Assembly (NCBI RefSeq): GCF_900114835.1
Contig: NZ_FOUJ01000003.1
Span: forward strand, 358,434 to 422,433
DNA from: Methanolobus profundi
Lineage (GTDB): Archaea > Halobacteriota > Methanosarcinia > Methanosarcinales > Methanosarcinaceae
Reading direction: 5' to 3'
DNA length: 64,000 nt
Made by a program: the position numbers and the translations under genes. The notes under the pieces were generated by a model. That model was not told the origin of the DNA, did not search any database, and saw only the letters and a program-made list of their open reading frames with translations. Shown here piece after piece: positions 19,798 to 27,743 of this stretch. Position 1 is the stretch's first letter, and each line of letters opens with the position of its first letter.

Positions 19798-20436
19798 ATG
19801 CAAATCCCATATGAATTACTTGGCAAGGTCTTCATATTGCTGGCATTGGCTGCACTGATAGTGCTTGGAATAGCATTATTGCTTGGTGCATACAGTTTCA
19901 GGAAGCACAGGATATTGTTCCCAAATTTTGTCCTGTTCATACTCTATCTGTTCTACGGTCCTGCAAAATGGATATGCAGGGTATTTGGCATCAAGGACAC
20001 CCTTGTTGATGAGATACTTGTAGAGGTCAGAAATGCCGTAATGCTTGAAAGGTTCAAGAAGATCAAGAACGGAAGAGTAGTATTTTTGCCACAATGCCTC
20101 AGACATCCAAATTGCAAAGCACGTTGTGATCCCGTTGTCGGATATGAATGCAAGATGTGTGGGCTCTGCGATATAGGGACCATATGTGAAGCTGCAAATA
20201 AAAGGGATTTCGAGGTATATGTTATCCCCGGAGGAAGCTTCGTCAAGAAGATCATAAAGGCCCACCGACCTGAAAGCTGTATCGGAGTAGCATGTTACCC
20301 GGAGCTTGCAGAGTCAATGCAGGGAGCATCACCATTTATGATAGTACAGGGAGTTTCTCTTTTGCAGGATGGATGCTACAATACAAAAGTAGATGTTGAC
20401 GAGGTCATAAGGAAGATGGAGGAATGCGATGTATAG
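19798..20436 (+). CDS. DUF116 family membrane-anchored cysteine-rich protein
   Basis: The protein has 212 residues. One N-terminal transmembrane helix is followed by a cytoplasmic DUF116 domain with many cysteines (LPQCLRHPNCKARC, CKMCGLCDIGTIC), a pattern suited to an iron-sulfur or metal site. The function is unknown. The ATG lacks a ribosome site, but TATA-like GAATATATC lies about 28 bp upstream, so the mRNA is probably leaderless. The stop overlaps the start of a second DUF116 gene. The position after hdrED suggests a redox role but proves nothing. Confidence 0.8.
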   Translation: MQIPYELLGKVFILLALAALIVLGIALLLGAYSFRKHRILFPNFVLFILYLFYGPAKWICRVFGIKDTLVDEILVEVRNAVMLERFKKIKNGRVVFLPQCLRHPNCKARCDPVVGYECKMCGLCDIGTICEAANKRDFEVYVIPGGSFVKKIIKAHRPESCIGVACYPELAESMQGASPFMIVQGVSLLQDGCYNTKVDVDEVIRKMEECDV

Positions 20437-21049
20437 GACTATCGGAATACTTGTCACTGGCATATTCATAGTATCTGTACTGCTTGCAGCACTTGCACTT
20501 GCAGTAAGCCGTATCAGCCTTAACAGGCATGTATGGCTTTCAGGATTCTTTGCAGGCATACTTGACTTTTTCTACATGCCTCTGAAATACTTCTTCTATA
20601 AGTTCTCAGACCCACGTATCCTTGACAAGTGGATGGTATCCCTGAAGAATATTTCCAACAGGAACGATTTCAAAAAGACAACAAAGCGCATGATAATTGC
20701 ACCTCATTGTATGCGGGCCATGGACTGTCCGGCATCATCCAAAAAGACAGGCATACAGTGCATCTCCTGTGGGAAATGTATCTTTACCAGACTAAAACAA
20801 GATGCAGCGAAATATGGATATGACCTTTACATTGTTACAGGTTCATCATTCGTGAAACATGTTCTCAAGGAAAAAGACTATGATGGTGCTCTGCTTATCG
20901 CCTGCGACTATGAATTGAACAAGGTGATGATGGGATTAAAAGGGAAGAACCTTATCACATATGGCATACCCATGCTCAACGACGGATGTTTCAATACAGA
21001 GGTTGAATACGAGGAAGTAATTGAGACACTGGAACTGCTTTCCAGTTGA
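20429..21049 (+). CDS. Second DUF116 family protein
   Basis: The protein has 206 residues and is a paralogue of the preceding gene: one N-terminal transmembrane helix, then IIAPHCMRAMDC, CISCGKC and the conserved VTGSSFVKHVL. It overlaps its neighbour by 8 bp, with GGAGGAATGCG serving as ribosome site, so the two are translationally coupled and may act as a pair. No reaction is known for the family. Confidence 0.8.
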   Translation: MYRTIGILVTGIFIVSVLLAALALAVSRISLNRHVWLSGFFAGILDFFYMPLKYFFYKFSDPRILDKWMVSLKNISNRNDFKKTTKRMIIAPHCMRAMDCPASSKKTGIQCISCGKCIFTRLKQDAAKYGYDLYIVTGSSFVKHVLKEKDYDGALLIACDYELNKVMMGLKGKNLITYGIPMLNDGCFNTEVEYEEVIETLELLSS

Positions 21050-21072
21050 ATTTCTAATATATGGTGTCACAG

Positions 21073-22212
21073 ATGTATGACCTTATGATCATTGGTGGAG
21101 GACCTTCAGGTTCGTCTGCCGGAAGGATAGCTGCAAAGAACGGACTGAAGACACTTTTACTGGAAAAGGAAGAGTTCCCCCGATACAAACCCTGCGGAGG
21201 AGCACTATCCGAACATGCGATGTCATATCTTGACTTTGAAATACCCCGGGATATCATAGAAAGAGATATCCATGGAGGAAGATTCCGCTTCGGTGACAAG
21301 GATGTCGAGTACTACAAGGACCTTCGGGTATCTGTTATAGTCACAAGAAGTATTTTTGATAATTTCCTGCTTGAAAAAGCAAAAGAAGCAGGTGTTGAAG
21401 TACATTGCAAAGAAAAGGTCAGGAATATCTCACAGAATGGAGATCATGTCAGTGTGACAACTGCCACCGGAACATATGAAAGCAGATATGCGATCATTTC
21501 AACAGGTTCTCAGGGTACTTTGAAGAATATAGTTCGAAGACCTGACAACAAGGAAGAATATGGTGTTTGCCTTGTTACAGAGATCCAGCGGACCGATGAA
21601 GAAGTTGATAATTACATAAAGGATGCTCTGGAGCTTCACTTTGGGATCTCCGGCCTGGGATACGGATGGATATTCCCACACAGAGGATACTTCTCTGTCG
21701 GTTCCGGAAGCGTTATGGCTAAACACCTTCCAGACCCAAAAAAAGCAATGCTGGATTACCTTGAACTTAACGGATTCACAGGAGAGTACAAGCTCAACGG
21801 ACATGTGATACCATGTGGAGGCCACAAGAGGAAACTGGTGAAGGACAGGATCATCCTCAGTGGAGATGCTGCCGGCTTTGTTGATGCATTTACAGGAGAA
21901 GGATTAGCCTATGCGATAAGATCCGGGCAGATCGCAGCTGAGACCATTTCCCATAACCTGAAGAATAAAAAAGACATCAAGCACCTTATATCATACGAAA
22001 AAAGATGTCACTCCGAATTTGGAGAGCACTTGAGATACTCTCTTCTGGTTGCGAAGTTCATGCACAGATATCCAGAAAAAGCATTCAATGCATTAATAAG
22101 TAAAACTGATATCCTTGACATGTTCGTCGAGGTGGTCATATATAATAAGACCTACAAAGATCTCGTCAAATGGTTAATACTCAACTTCAAATTTGGCTGG
22201 TTGAGAAAATAA
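21073..22212 (+). CDS. Geranylgeranyl reductase family flavoprotein
   Basis: The protein has 379 residues. The FAD-binding Rossmann start is MYDLMIIGGGPSGSSAGRIAAK and a second FAD motif is LSGDAAGFVDAFTGEGLAYAI near residue 265, as in digeranylgeranylglycerophospholipid reductases. The CGG motif near residue 40 (YKPCGGALSE) is typical of the family. It may saturate isoprenoid chains of archaeal lipids, or of methanophenazine or another quinone-like carrier; the neighbourhood of hdrED makes the latter attractive but is only context. The ATG at 21073 is preferred because GGTG lies six bases upstream. Confidence 0.85.
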   Translation: MYDLMIIGGGPSGSSAGRIAAKNGLKTLLLEKEEFPRYKPCGGALSEHAMSYLDFEIPRDIIERDIHGGRFRFGDKDVEYYKDLRVSVIVTRSIFDNFLLEKAKEAGVEVHCKEKVRNISQNGDHVSVTTATGTYESRYAIISTGSQGTLKNIVRRPDNKEEYGVCLVTEIQRTDEEVDNYIKDALELHFGISGLGYGWIFPHRGYFSVGSGSVMAKHLPDPKKAMLDYLELNGFTGEYKLNGHVIPCGGHKRKLVKDRIILSGDAAGFVDAFTGEGLAYAIRSGQIAAETISHNLKNKKDIKHLISYEKRCHSEFGEHLRYSLLVAKFMHRYPEKAFNALISKTDILDMFVEVVIYNKTYKDLVKWLILNFKFGWLRK

Positions 22213-22221
22213 GAGTATGTT

Positions 22222-22608
22222 GAGTGAGGAGAGTAAGCTCCCTTCTGTTGATGCAATACATTCATCCCGCCTGGCAGGATGATGCGCTCCGAAGAGCTGC
22301 ATTGACGGCATTCGGCTACGCGTACACAAACTTCGGGAATGGTCTAAACAACCATTGCCCCCTACTTCCGACTTGCACCCACGAGGATTCGCCGTTCCAT
22401 CCGCGATCCATGCGACCTCAGCTTTTCAGCATCATAGCATTAACATGGTACGGTATCGTTTCTGTGCCAGCATGCGCCGTGCGCATGAGTTGCAAAGCAA
22501 CTGCCCAGGCTCTCGCCAGATGCCCTTCACAGGCATTCGTGTGTTTAGAAGGTGGGGAGACTTTCCTCAGGTCAAAAGACCCGGCGGCCGTCCTTCCTCT
22601 CTCAGACA
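22222..22608 (-). ncRNA. rnpB: RNase P RNA
   Basis: The minus strand carries the universal RNase P cores in the correct order. GAGGAAAGTCTCCCCACC is close to the 5' end (about 22566), ACAGAAACGATACC is in the middle, and AGAAGGGAGCTTACT is near the 3' end. The outer ends TGAGAGAG (22604-22597) and CTCTCCTCA (22233-22225) can pair as helix P1 with one bulge. The size, about 385 nt, fits type A archaeal RNase P RNA, which matures tRNA 5' ends with Rpp proteins. It converges on the reductase gene that ends at 22212. Ends are approximate. Confidence 0.93.
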
Positions 22609-22626
22609 CAGACAGTATATTCAACT

Positions 22627-22636
22627 GATATATATC
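22627..22636 (-). promoter_or_regulatory. TATA box of rnpB
   Basis: GATATATATC lies about 25 bp upstream of the predicted 5' end of the RNase P RNA, the normal archaeal spacing. Confidence 0.55.
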
Positions 22637-22800
22637 TTGTGATAACGAGATGAATAACATCAGAGCTCAATTCTAAGCTGTTCTGTTTAATAACTAATTA
22701 AAAATTACAACAGCTTTTTAAAATACAATAGCATACTAAATTACTTCCCTATAAACCATAATATTTATAAATGATCCAATGAAACGTTTATCTGGTTGGC

Positions 22801-23025
22801 ATGAAATATAAAATATTTCTAGTGGCTGGTATCACTATATTGACAGTAATGCTCTTGTTCCTGTTCTCAGGTGCAGTTGCCGGAAACGAAGCAGGACTGC
22901 TCGCAGATAATGGGATCGCCACATCAGAACATGGATATGGTACACTCTTACTTGGCATAGGGATCCCGCTAATAATAGCTACACTTTATGTTGTTGCGAG
23001 ATCAAAAAAGAGTGGACCTTTGTAA
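22801..23025 (+). CDS. Small two-helix membrane protein
   Basis: The protein has 74 residues with two hydrophobic segments: the first a possible signal anchor (IFLVAGITILTVMLLFLFSGAVAG), the second near the C-terminus (LLLGIGIPLIIATLYVVA). A short polar loop separates them and the tail is basic. I recognise no family. A TATA-like ATTTATAAATG lies about 35 bp upstream of the ATG. Confidence 0.55.
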   Translation: MKYKIFLVAGITILTVMLLFLFSGAVAGNEAGLLADNGIATSEHGYGTLLLGIGIPLIIATLYVVARSKKSGPL

Positions 23026-23047
23026 AAAAGAAGGAAAATTGTTCTTA

Positions 23048-23266
23048 TCAAAGCTTGAGCACACCACAGCCGCAGCCACGGTTAAGCAGGTAGTCAACTT
23101 TAGAGATGATCTCTTCCTGATGGAAGTCTGATAGTTCATCGAACTCTTCCTTGTGCTTATCCATCACATGTTCGATCATTCTTTCCTTAGCTTTTTTAGG
23201 ATCGTTGTCTATTACAATGAAATCATCATTGAACCCAAGGTCCTTGCATCTGAGTATATGTACTAT
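23048..23266 (-). CDS. DUF1059-like small protein with apparent ATA start codon
   Basis: The translation of 72 residues starts V-H-I-L-R-C-K-D-L-G-F, the hallmark of DUF1059, continues with DDFIVIDNDPKKAKERMIEHVMDKHKEE, and ends with a cysteine-glycine tail RGCGCGVLKL. No ATG, GTG or TTG exists at the expected start. A strong ribosome site GGGAGGT lies six bases before ATA at 23266, exactly where the initiator should be. A TATA-like AACATAAATTAATAAATC further upstream suggests that the gene is transcribed. The start is therefore non-canonical, mutated or misread. The function of the family is unknown. Confidence 0.7.
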   Translation of the reverse strand: MVHILRCKDLGFNDDFIVIDNDPKKAKERMIEHVMDKHKEEFDELSDFHQEEIISKVDYLLNRGCGCGVLKL

Positions 23267-23352
23267 GATAAAACCTCCCTGAATAAAGTAGAAACTCCTG
23301 ATTTATTAATTTATGTTTCAACTGCTGAAAATAGAGGTGTTATCGCCGTACT

Positions 23353-23904
23353 TCAAATGAAGAACGACGCACCGATAACAATGAACAGGATACCTGCAGC
23401 TGTAGAGATAGTCCTTTTGTTGATCCTCTCCATGAGCATCTTTCCAACATATACAGCCATCGAGGAAAGAAGCAGCAATGCTAATATGACACCTATGAAC
23501 ACAAGTACAGGATCATACTGTGTGGCAAAAAGAGCTGATGCAAGCTGGGTCTTATCACCCATCTCAGATACCAGTATAAGACCAAAACCAGAAATGAAAG
23601 GACTTTTAAGTTCATATGTCCCATCATCGTCATCATCTTCTCTTTTCAAAAGAGTTGTCAGACCAAAGATAATGAACAATATGCCTGCACCTATGCGAAC
23701 ATAATCCATAGGGATCCGATTTGCGATAAAATTCCCAAGGAGGATCGCAAGACCATCTGTCACGATAAATGCCAGCATTACCCCTGCAAGCAATGATGTA
23801 TACTTCCTTGTCTTTGTGGACAGGACAAGAACTGCAAGCTGGGTCTTATCACCAAGTTCAGCAAGCCCCACTAACAGAAATGGGATGATGATGTCCGATA
23901 TCAT
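23353..23904 (-). CDS. GDT1/UPF0016 family cation transporter
   Basis: The protein has 183 residues and six predicted transmembrane helices in two inverted halves. Each half has the signature E-x-G-D-K-T: AELGDKTQLAV near residue 15 and SEMGDKTQLAS near residue 110. The family moves Mn2+ or Ca2+ across membranes (MneA, TMEM165). An acidic loop EDDDDD joins the halves. It stands alone on the minus strand, with DUF1059 87 bp downstream. Confidence 0.9.
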   Translation of the reverse strand: MISDIIIPFLLVGLAELGDKTQLAVLVLSTKTRKYTSLLAGVMLAFIVTDGLAILLGNFIANRIPMDYVRIGAGILFIIFGLTTLLKREDDDDDGTYELKSPFISGFGLILVSEMGDKTQLASALFATQYDPVLVFIGVILALLLLSSMAVYVGKMLMERINKRTISTAAGILFIVIGASFFI

Positions 23905-24161
23905 GTGAGATACATCACCAACTTAGTATTTAAAATATCCCGGATAGCCATGCCTCTGGAATTATCATGAGCGAACAGAGAACTAAGGAATGGATCAATG
24001 GCCATCCCAGGATACATATGCAGCATACATGTCAGGGCAAAATATATATTTATAATTAATATCCAAATTATCAGATACACAAATACAAATAAATACTAAC
24101 AGTAGGCAAGAGGCTGCTGAATAGCGATATTAGCACCAAATATACACTGGAAAATAAGAAA

Positions 24162-24174
24162 CTTTATATAAATG
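24162..24174 (+). promoter_or_regulatory. TATA box of the glutamate-synthase-like gene
   Basis: CTTTATATAAATG predicts transcription from about 24193 and thus an untranslated leader close to 90 nt, which is long for this window. Confidence 0.5.
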
Positions 24175-24219
24175 CACAAGCCAACCGTTATCCTACTATT
24201 ACTATCCAGATGGTTAGGA

Positions 24220-24248
24220 ACAGGGCGGAGGTAGGAAGACCGGCCTGT
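24220..24248 (+). promoter_or_regulatory. Leader hairpin containing an SD-like loop
   Basis: ACAGG-G-CGG pairs with CCG-G-CCTGT, leaving one G:G mismatch and an 11-nt loop AGGTAGGAAGA. It lies 34 bp before the ATG, within the transcribed leader. It could be a regulator-binding or RNA-binding element; no known riboswitch is recognised. Confidence 0.35.
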
Positions 24249-24282
24249 AACAATAGTATTATAGAATAGAGGAAGTGACAGC

Positions 24283-25875
24283 ATGGGTAACCTTAGGCAA
24301 CCAAATGCAAATGATGCCACTCAGACCTTTAACAGGTCCAAGAGTGTAGTACCGATGTCAGGGCTCTGTACACGTTGTGTGGACGGATGTCGTGGAAACT
24401 GCGAAATATTCAAATCTTCTTTCAGGGGACGTGAAGTACTGTACCCCGGACCTTTCGGAGAAGTGACCGCCGGTGCGGACAAGAACTATCCGATCGATTA
24501 CTCACATCTGAACATACAGGGATATGCCGTTGGAGCTATCGGCATGCCAGAGGATATGGTACCGGGACCTGAAACAGCGAGGTTCCCAAATGTCAGTACT
24601 GAGACCGAGTACGGCTGGAGTAAGAAAGTAAAGATGAAGGTCCCCATATTCACAGGAGCACTTGGTTCCACAGATATCGCAAGGAAGAACTGGGAACACT
24701 TTGCGATCGGTGCAGCAATTTCAGGTGTCACCATCGTATGTGGTGAGAATGTATGTGGTATCGATCCCGGCCTTAAAAGAGGTGGAGACGGACTTGTTAC
24801 CGAATCCCCGGAAATGGACCGTAGGATCGAGCTTTACAGGAAGTTCTATGATGGCTACGGTGAAATGCTGGTCCAGATGAATGTAGAGGACACGAATCTC
24901 GGTGTTGCAGAATACCTTTCAAGCAAGCATGAGATGGATACGATCGAACTCAAATGGGGACAGGGTGCAAAATGTATCGGCGGAGAGATCAAGGTAAGAG
25001 ATCTTGACCGTGCCATCGAGCTCAAGAAAAGAGGGTATATCGTAACCCCCGACCCGGAACTGGCATCGGTACAGGAAGCATACAAGGTAGGTGCTATAAG
25101 GGAATTCGAGAGACACTCCAGACTTGGTTTTGTTACTGAAGAGGGATTCCACGCAGAATGTGACAGGTTAAGAGACCTTGGTTTCAAACGTATAACCCTG
25201 AAGACCGGTGCATACTCCATGGCTGAGACAGCAATGGCCATTAAGTACAGCTCCGATGCAAAGATCGATCTGCTCACCTATGACGGTGCTCCTGGTGGAA
25301 CAGGAATGAGCCCATGGCCAATGATGGAGGAATGGGGAACGCCAACATTCTACCTGCAGTCACTGGTCTATGAATTTGCAGAAAAGCTCAGTGCAAAGGG
25401 CAAGAGAGTACCTGACCTTGCAATGGCCGGTGGATTCTCCACTGAGGATGGGATCTACAAGGTAATGGCAATGGGTGCACCATACTTCAAGGCAGTATGT
25501 ATGGGACGTGGACTCATGATCCCTGGAATGGTAGGCAAGAACATCGGAAAGTGGCTTGAGGATGGCGACCTTCCAAAGACAGTGTCTGAGTTCGGACACA
25601 GGAAGGAAGAGATCTTCGTGCACTACGAGGAACTCGAAGAGCGTTACGGAAATGAGATCAATGACATACCACTGGGTGCCATCGGTATCTATTCCTATGC
25701 TCAAAAGACAAAGGTCGGTCTGCAGCAGCTCATGGCTGGTTCCAGGAGATTCAACACATCTACACTCTCACGTAAGGATCTCATGGCACTTACAGAAGAA
25801 GCAGCAAAGATCTCCGGGATATCTTATGTGATGAATGCCTACAGGGATATTGCAGAAGAGATACTTGACGGATAA
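24283..25875 (+). CDS. Glutamate-synthase-like FMN-binding protein
   Basis: The protein has 530 residues. The central and C-terminal part is the FMN-binding barrel of glutamate synthase (GGTGMSPWPMM, then AMAGGFSTEDG and VCMGRGLMIPG). The glutaminase domain and the usual cluster-binding cysteines of GltB are missing. Instead there is an N-terminal cysteine cluster at residues 29, 32, 36 and 40 (CTRCVDGCRGNC) that could hold an iron-sulfur centre. It may be an archaeal ferredoxin-dependent glutamate synthase, or another FMN amidotransferase-type enzyme. Glutamate dehydrogenase lies 500 bp downstream, suggesting a nitrogen-assimilation locus. Confidence 0.8.
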   Translation: MGNLRQPNANDATQTFNRSKSVVPMSGLCTRCVDGCRGNCEIFKSSFRGREVLYPGPFGEVTAGADKNYPIDYSHLNIQGYAVGAIGMPEDMVPGPETARFPNVSTETEYGWSKKVKMKVPIFTGALGSTDIARKNWEHFAIGAAISGVTIVCGENVCGIDPGLKRGGDGLVTESPEMDRRIELYRKFYDGYGEMLVQMNVEDTNLGVAEYLSSKHEMDTIELKWGQGAKCIGGEIKVRDLDRAIELKKRGYIVTPDPELASVQEAYKVGAIREFERHSRLGFVTEEGFHAECDRLRDLGFKRITLKTGAYSMAETAMAIKYSSDAKIDLLTYDGAPGGTGMSPWPMMEEWGTPTFYLQSLVYEFAEKLSAKGKRVPDLAMAGGFSTEDGIYKVMAMGAPYFKAVCMGRGLMIPGMVGKNIGKWLEDGDLPKTVSEFGHRKEEIFVHYEELEERYGNEINDIPLGAIGIYSYAQKTKVGLQQLMAGSRRFNTSTLSRKDLMALTEEAAKISGISYVMNAYRDIAEEILDG

Positions 25876-25886
25876 ACAAAATGAGC

Positions 25887-25920
25887 ATGTAAGTGTAAAC
25901 TTACATCCCTTTTTTTATTT
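25887..25920 (+). terminator. Hairpin terminator after the glutamate-synthase-like gene
   Basis: ATGTAAGT-GTAA-ACTTACAT forms an 8-bp stem (25887-25906), followed by CCCTTTTTTT. Confidence 0.75.
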
Positions 25921-25968
25921 TTGAATGATAAACATCATTCATTAAAAATTAAATATAAAAGAAGTTGC

Positions 25969-26175
25969 TCAATCCTCAACTTCCAATGCCTGGATTATGT
26001 CGTGAACTGTAAATTCACCTTTGGCAACCCTGAGCACCATGGGATAGATGAAAGAACAATCATCAATTGCATTCCAGCGTTTCTCCCCAACAGTCCTGAT
26101 AACCTCATCCATTACCTTGCCGCACTCATTACAATATTTTGTTTCACTTTCAATACCACAAACGATACAGTTCAT
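25969..26175 (-). CDS. Small zinc-ribbon protein
   Basis: The protein has 68 residues. The N-terminus carries a zinc ribbon (CIVCG, then CNECG) and the rest is a small alpha-rich domain of unknown family. A strong ribosome site GGAGGTAAATTC precedes the ATG. It stands alone on the minus strand between the glutamate-synthase-like gene and gdhA. Its function is unknown; a DNA-, RNA- or protein-binding adaptor would fit. Confidence 0.65.
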   Translation of the reverse strand: MNCIVCGIESETKYCNECGKVMDEVIRTVGEKRWNAIDDCSFIYPMVLRVAKGEFTVHDIIQALEVED

Positions 26176-26380
26176 GAATTTACCTCCACATTTTTATCTA
26201 CCACAGGGTTGAATCTATGGTTATTTGAAATGTTTGTATTGATAGTATATAGTCTTTGAGTTACAGAGAAATGAAAGTATACATAACAACACCCTTTAGA
26301 GATAGCTTATCTTTACGATATCTTTTAGTAGATTAGCATAACAACATCAAATAGACATTTTTCCCGGGGGTACATTAGTT

Positions 26381-27652
26381 ATGCAGAACAATATCGAAAG
26401 AATCCACTTTGACAGCATGAATACATGTAACATGTGTATGATGGAGCTGGAGAATGTTTATGAGACGCTTGTCCTTTCTCCTGAAGAGATAGATCTGCTC
26501 GATATGCCAAAACGTACCTTCACCGTACATTTTCCGGTCCATATGGACTCAGGTGAAACAAAGATGTTCATCGGCCACAGGGTCCAGTACAATGATGCCA
26601 GAGGACCTACAAAGGGCGGCATCAGATACCACCCTGAACTTGACCTGGATGGACTAAAGAACCTTGCATTTCTGATGGCTATCAAATGTGCCCTTGTGAA
26701 CATACCCTTTGGCGGATCAAAAGGTGGCATTATCGTTGATACGAAGAAGATAAGCAGAGGAGAACTGGAGCGCATAACAAGAGCTTACGTCCGCGAGGTC
26801 TCGGACATAATGGGCCCGTTCAAAGATATACCGGCACCTGATGCATATACAGATGAGAGGGTCATGGTCTGGATACTGGATGAGTTCGAACGAATAAGAG
26901 GAAGGCATGTTCCTGCTATTGTCACCGGCAAGCCGATCGAACTGGGTGGCAGTCAGGTAAGGAGAATTTCCACGGCACTGGGAGGGGTCTATGTACTTGA
27001 GGAAGCATTACAGACGATCGAACAGGAAATGAGATCCCCCTGTGTAGCTATCCAGGGCTTTGGGAATGTTGGCAGGAACGCTGCAAAGATACTTCATGAA
27101 AAAGGATACCGGATCTGTGCCATCAGTGATTCCAGTGGTGGGATCCGTAATGTGAACGGTATCGACATACTCAAGCTCATGGAACACAAGGAACAGACAG
27201 GATCTGTACTTGGTTTCCCTGATACTACAGAGATAAGTAACGAAGAACTGCTAGTATCCGATTGTGACATACTTATCCCGGCAGCCCTTTCAAAGCAGAT
27301 AGGAAAGGATAATGCAGCAGATATAAAGGCAAAGATAATACTTGAGCTGGCAAATGCGCCTACGACCCTTGAGGCAAGCAGGCTTCTGGCGGAAATGGGC
27401 ATAATGGTGATACCTGATATTCTGGCAAATGCTGGCGGAGTGGTCGTAAGCTATTTCGAATGGATACAGAACCTCAACCAGGATTACTGGAAAGAAGAAA
27501 AAGTACTGGAGAGGCTCAAGTATACAATGACGACAGCCTTTGCAAATACGCACAATATATGTGCCGACGAAAAATGCAGCATGAGAAAAGCAGCTCTGCA
27601 ATTTGCGGTCAGGAGCATATTGCATGCTGAAAGGCTAAGAGGGAATCTGTAA
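26381..27652 (+). CDS. gdhA: Glutamate dehydrogenase
   Basis: The protein has 423 residues. It interconverts glutamate with 2-oxoglutarate and ammonia using NAD(P). The substrate-binding segment is GGIRYHPELDLDGLKNLAFLMAIKCALVNIPFGGSKGG, which holds the catalytic lysines, and the dinucleotide fold has IQGFGNVGRNAAKIL. The length is typical of the hexameric archaeal enzyme. The N-terminus has an unusual cysteine and methionine pair (NTCNMCMM). The ATG follows GGGGGT. Promoter details are not clear. Confidence 0.94.
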   Translation: MQNNIERIHFDSMNTCNMCMMELENVYETLVLSPEEIDLLDMPKRTFTVHFPVHMDSGETKMFIGHRVQYNDARGPTKGGIRYHPELDLDGLKNLAFLMAIKCALVNIPFGGSKGGIIVDTKKISRGELERITRAYVREVSDIMGPFKDIPAPDAYTDERVMVWILDEFERIRGRHVPAIVTGKPIELGGSQVRRISTALGGVYVLEEALQTIEQEMRSPCVAIQGFGNVGRNAAKILHEKGYRICAISDSSGGIRNVNGIDILKLMEHKEQTGSVLGFPDTTEISNEELLVSDCDILIPAALSKQIGKDNAADIKAKIILELANAPTTLEASRLLAEMGIMVIPDILANAGGVVVSYFEWIQNLNQDYWKEEKVLERLKYTMTTAFANTHNICADEKCSMRKAALQFAVRSILHAERLRGNL

Positions 27653-27743
27653 CTGATAAAGCGTTATATTAATAATAGAACCAGCCATTATTCAGCGACA
27701 TATATGACCGATAACACAATTGATATTTACCTGAGGTAAAAAC

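Larger units (their letters stand above)
23905..24282. other. Divergent intergenic region with a structured leader
   Basis: It separates the UPF0016 gene from the glutamate-synthase-like gene. It holds a TATA element (24162-24174) and a leader of about 85-90 nt with a GC hairpin (24220-24248) on the plus strand. The minus-strand half is AT-rich with no clear feature. Confidence 0.55.

Noticed and set aside
22224..22660. Plus- and minus-strand ORFs of 80-134 codons across the RNase P RNA
   Set aside because: The RNA cores explain the sequence; none of the frames has a ribosome site or protein-like similarity.
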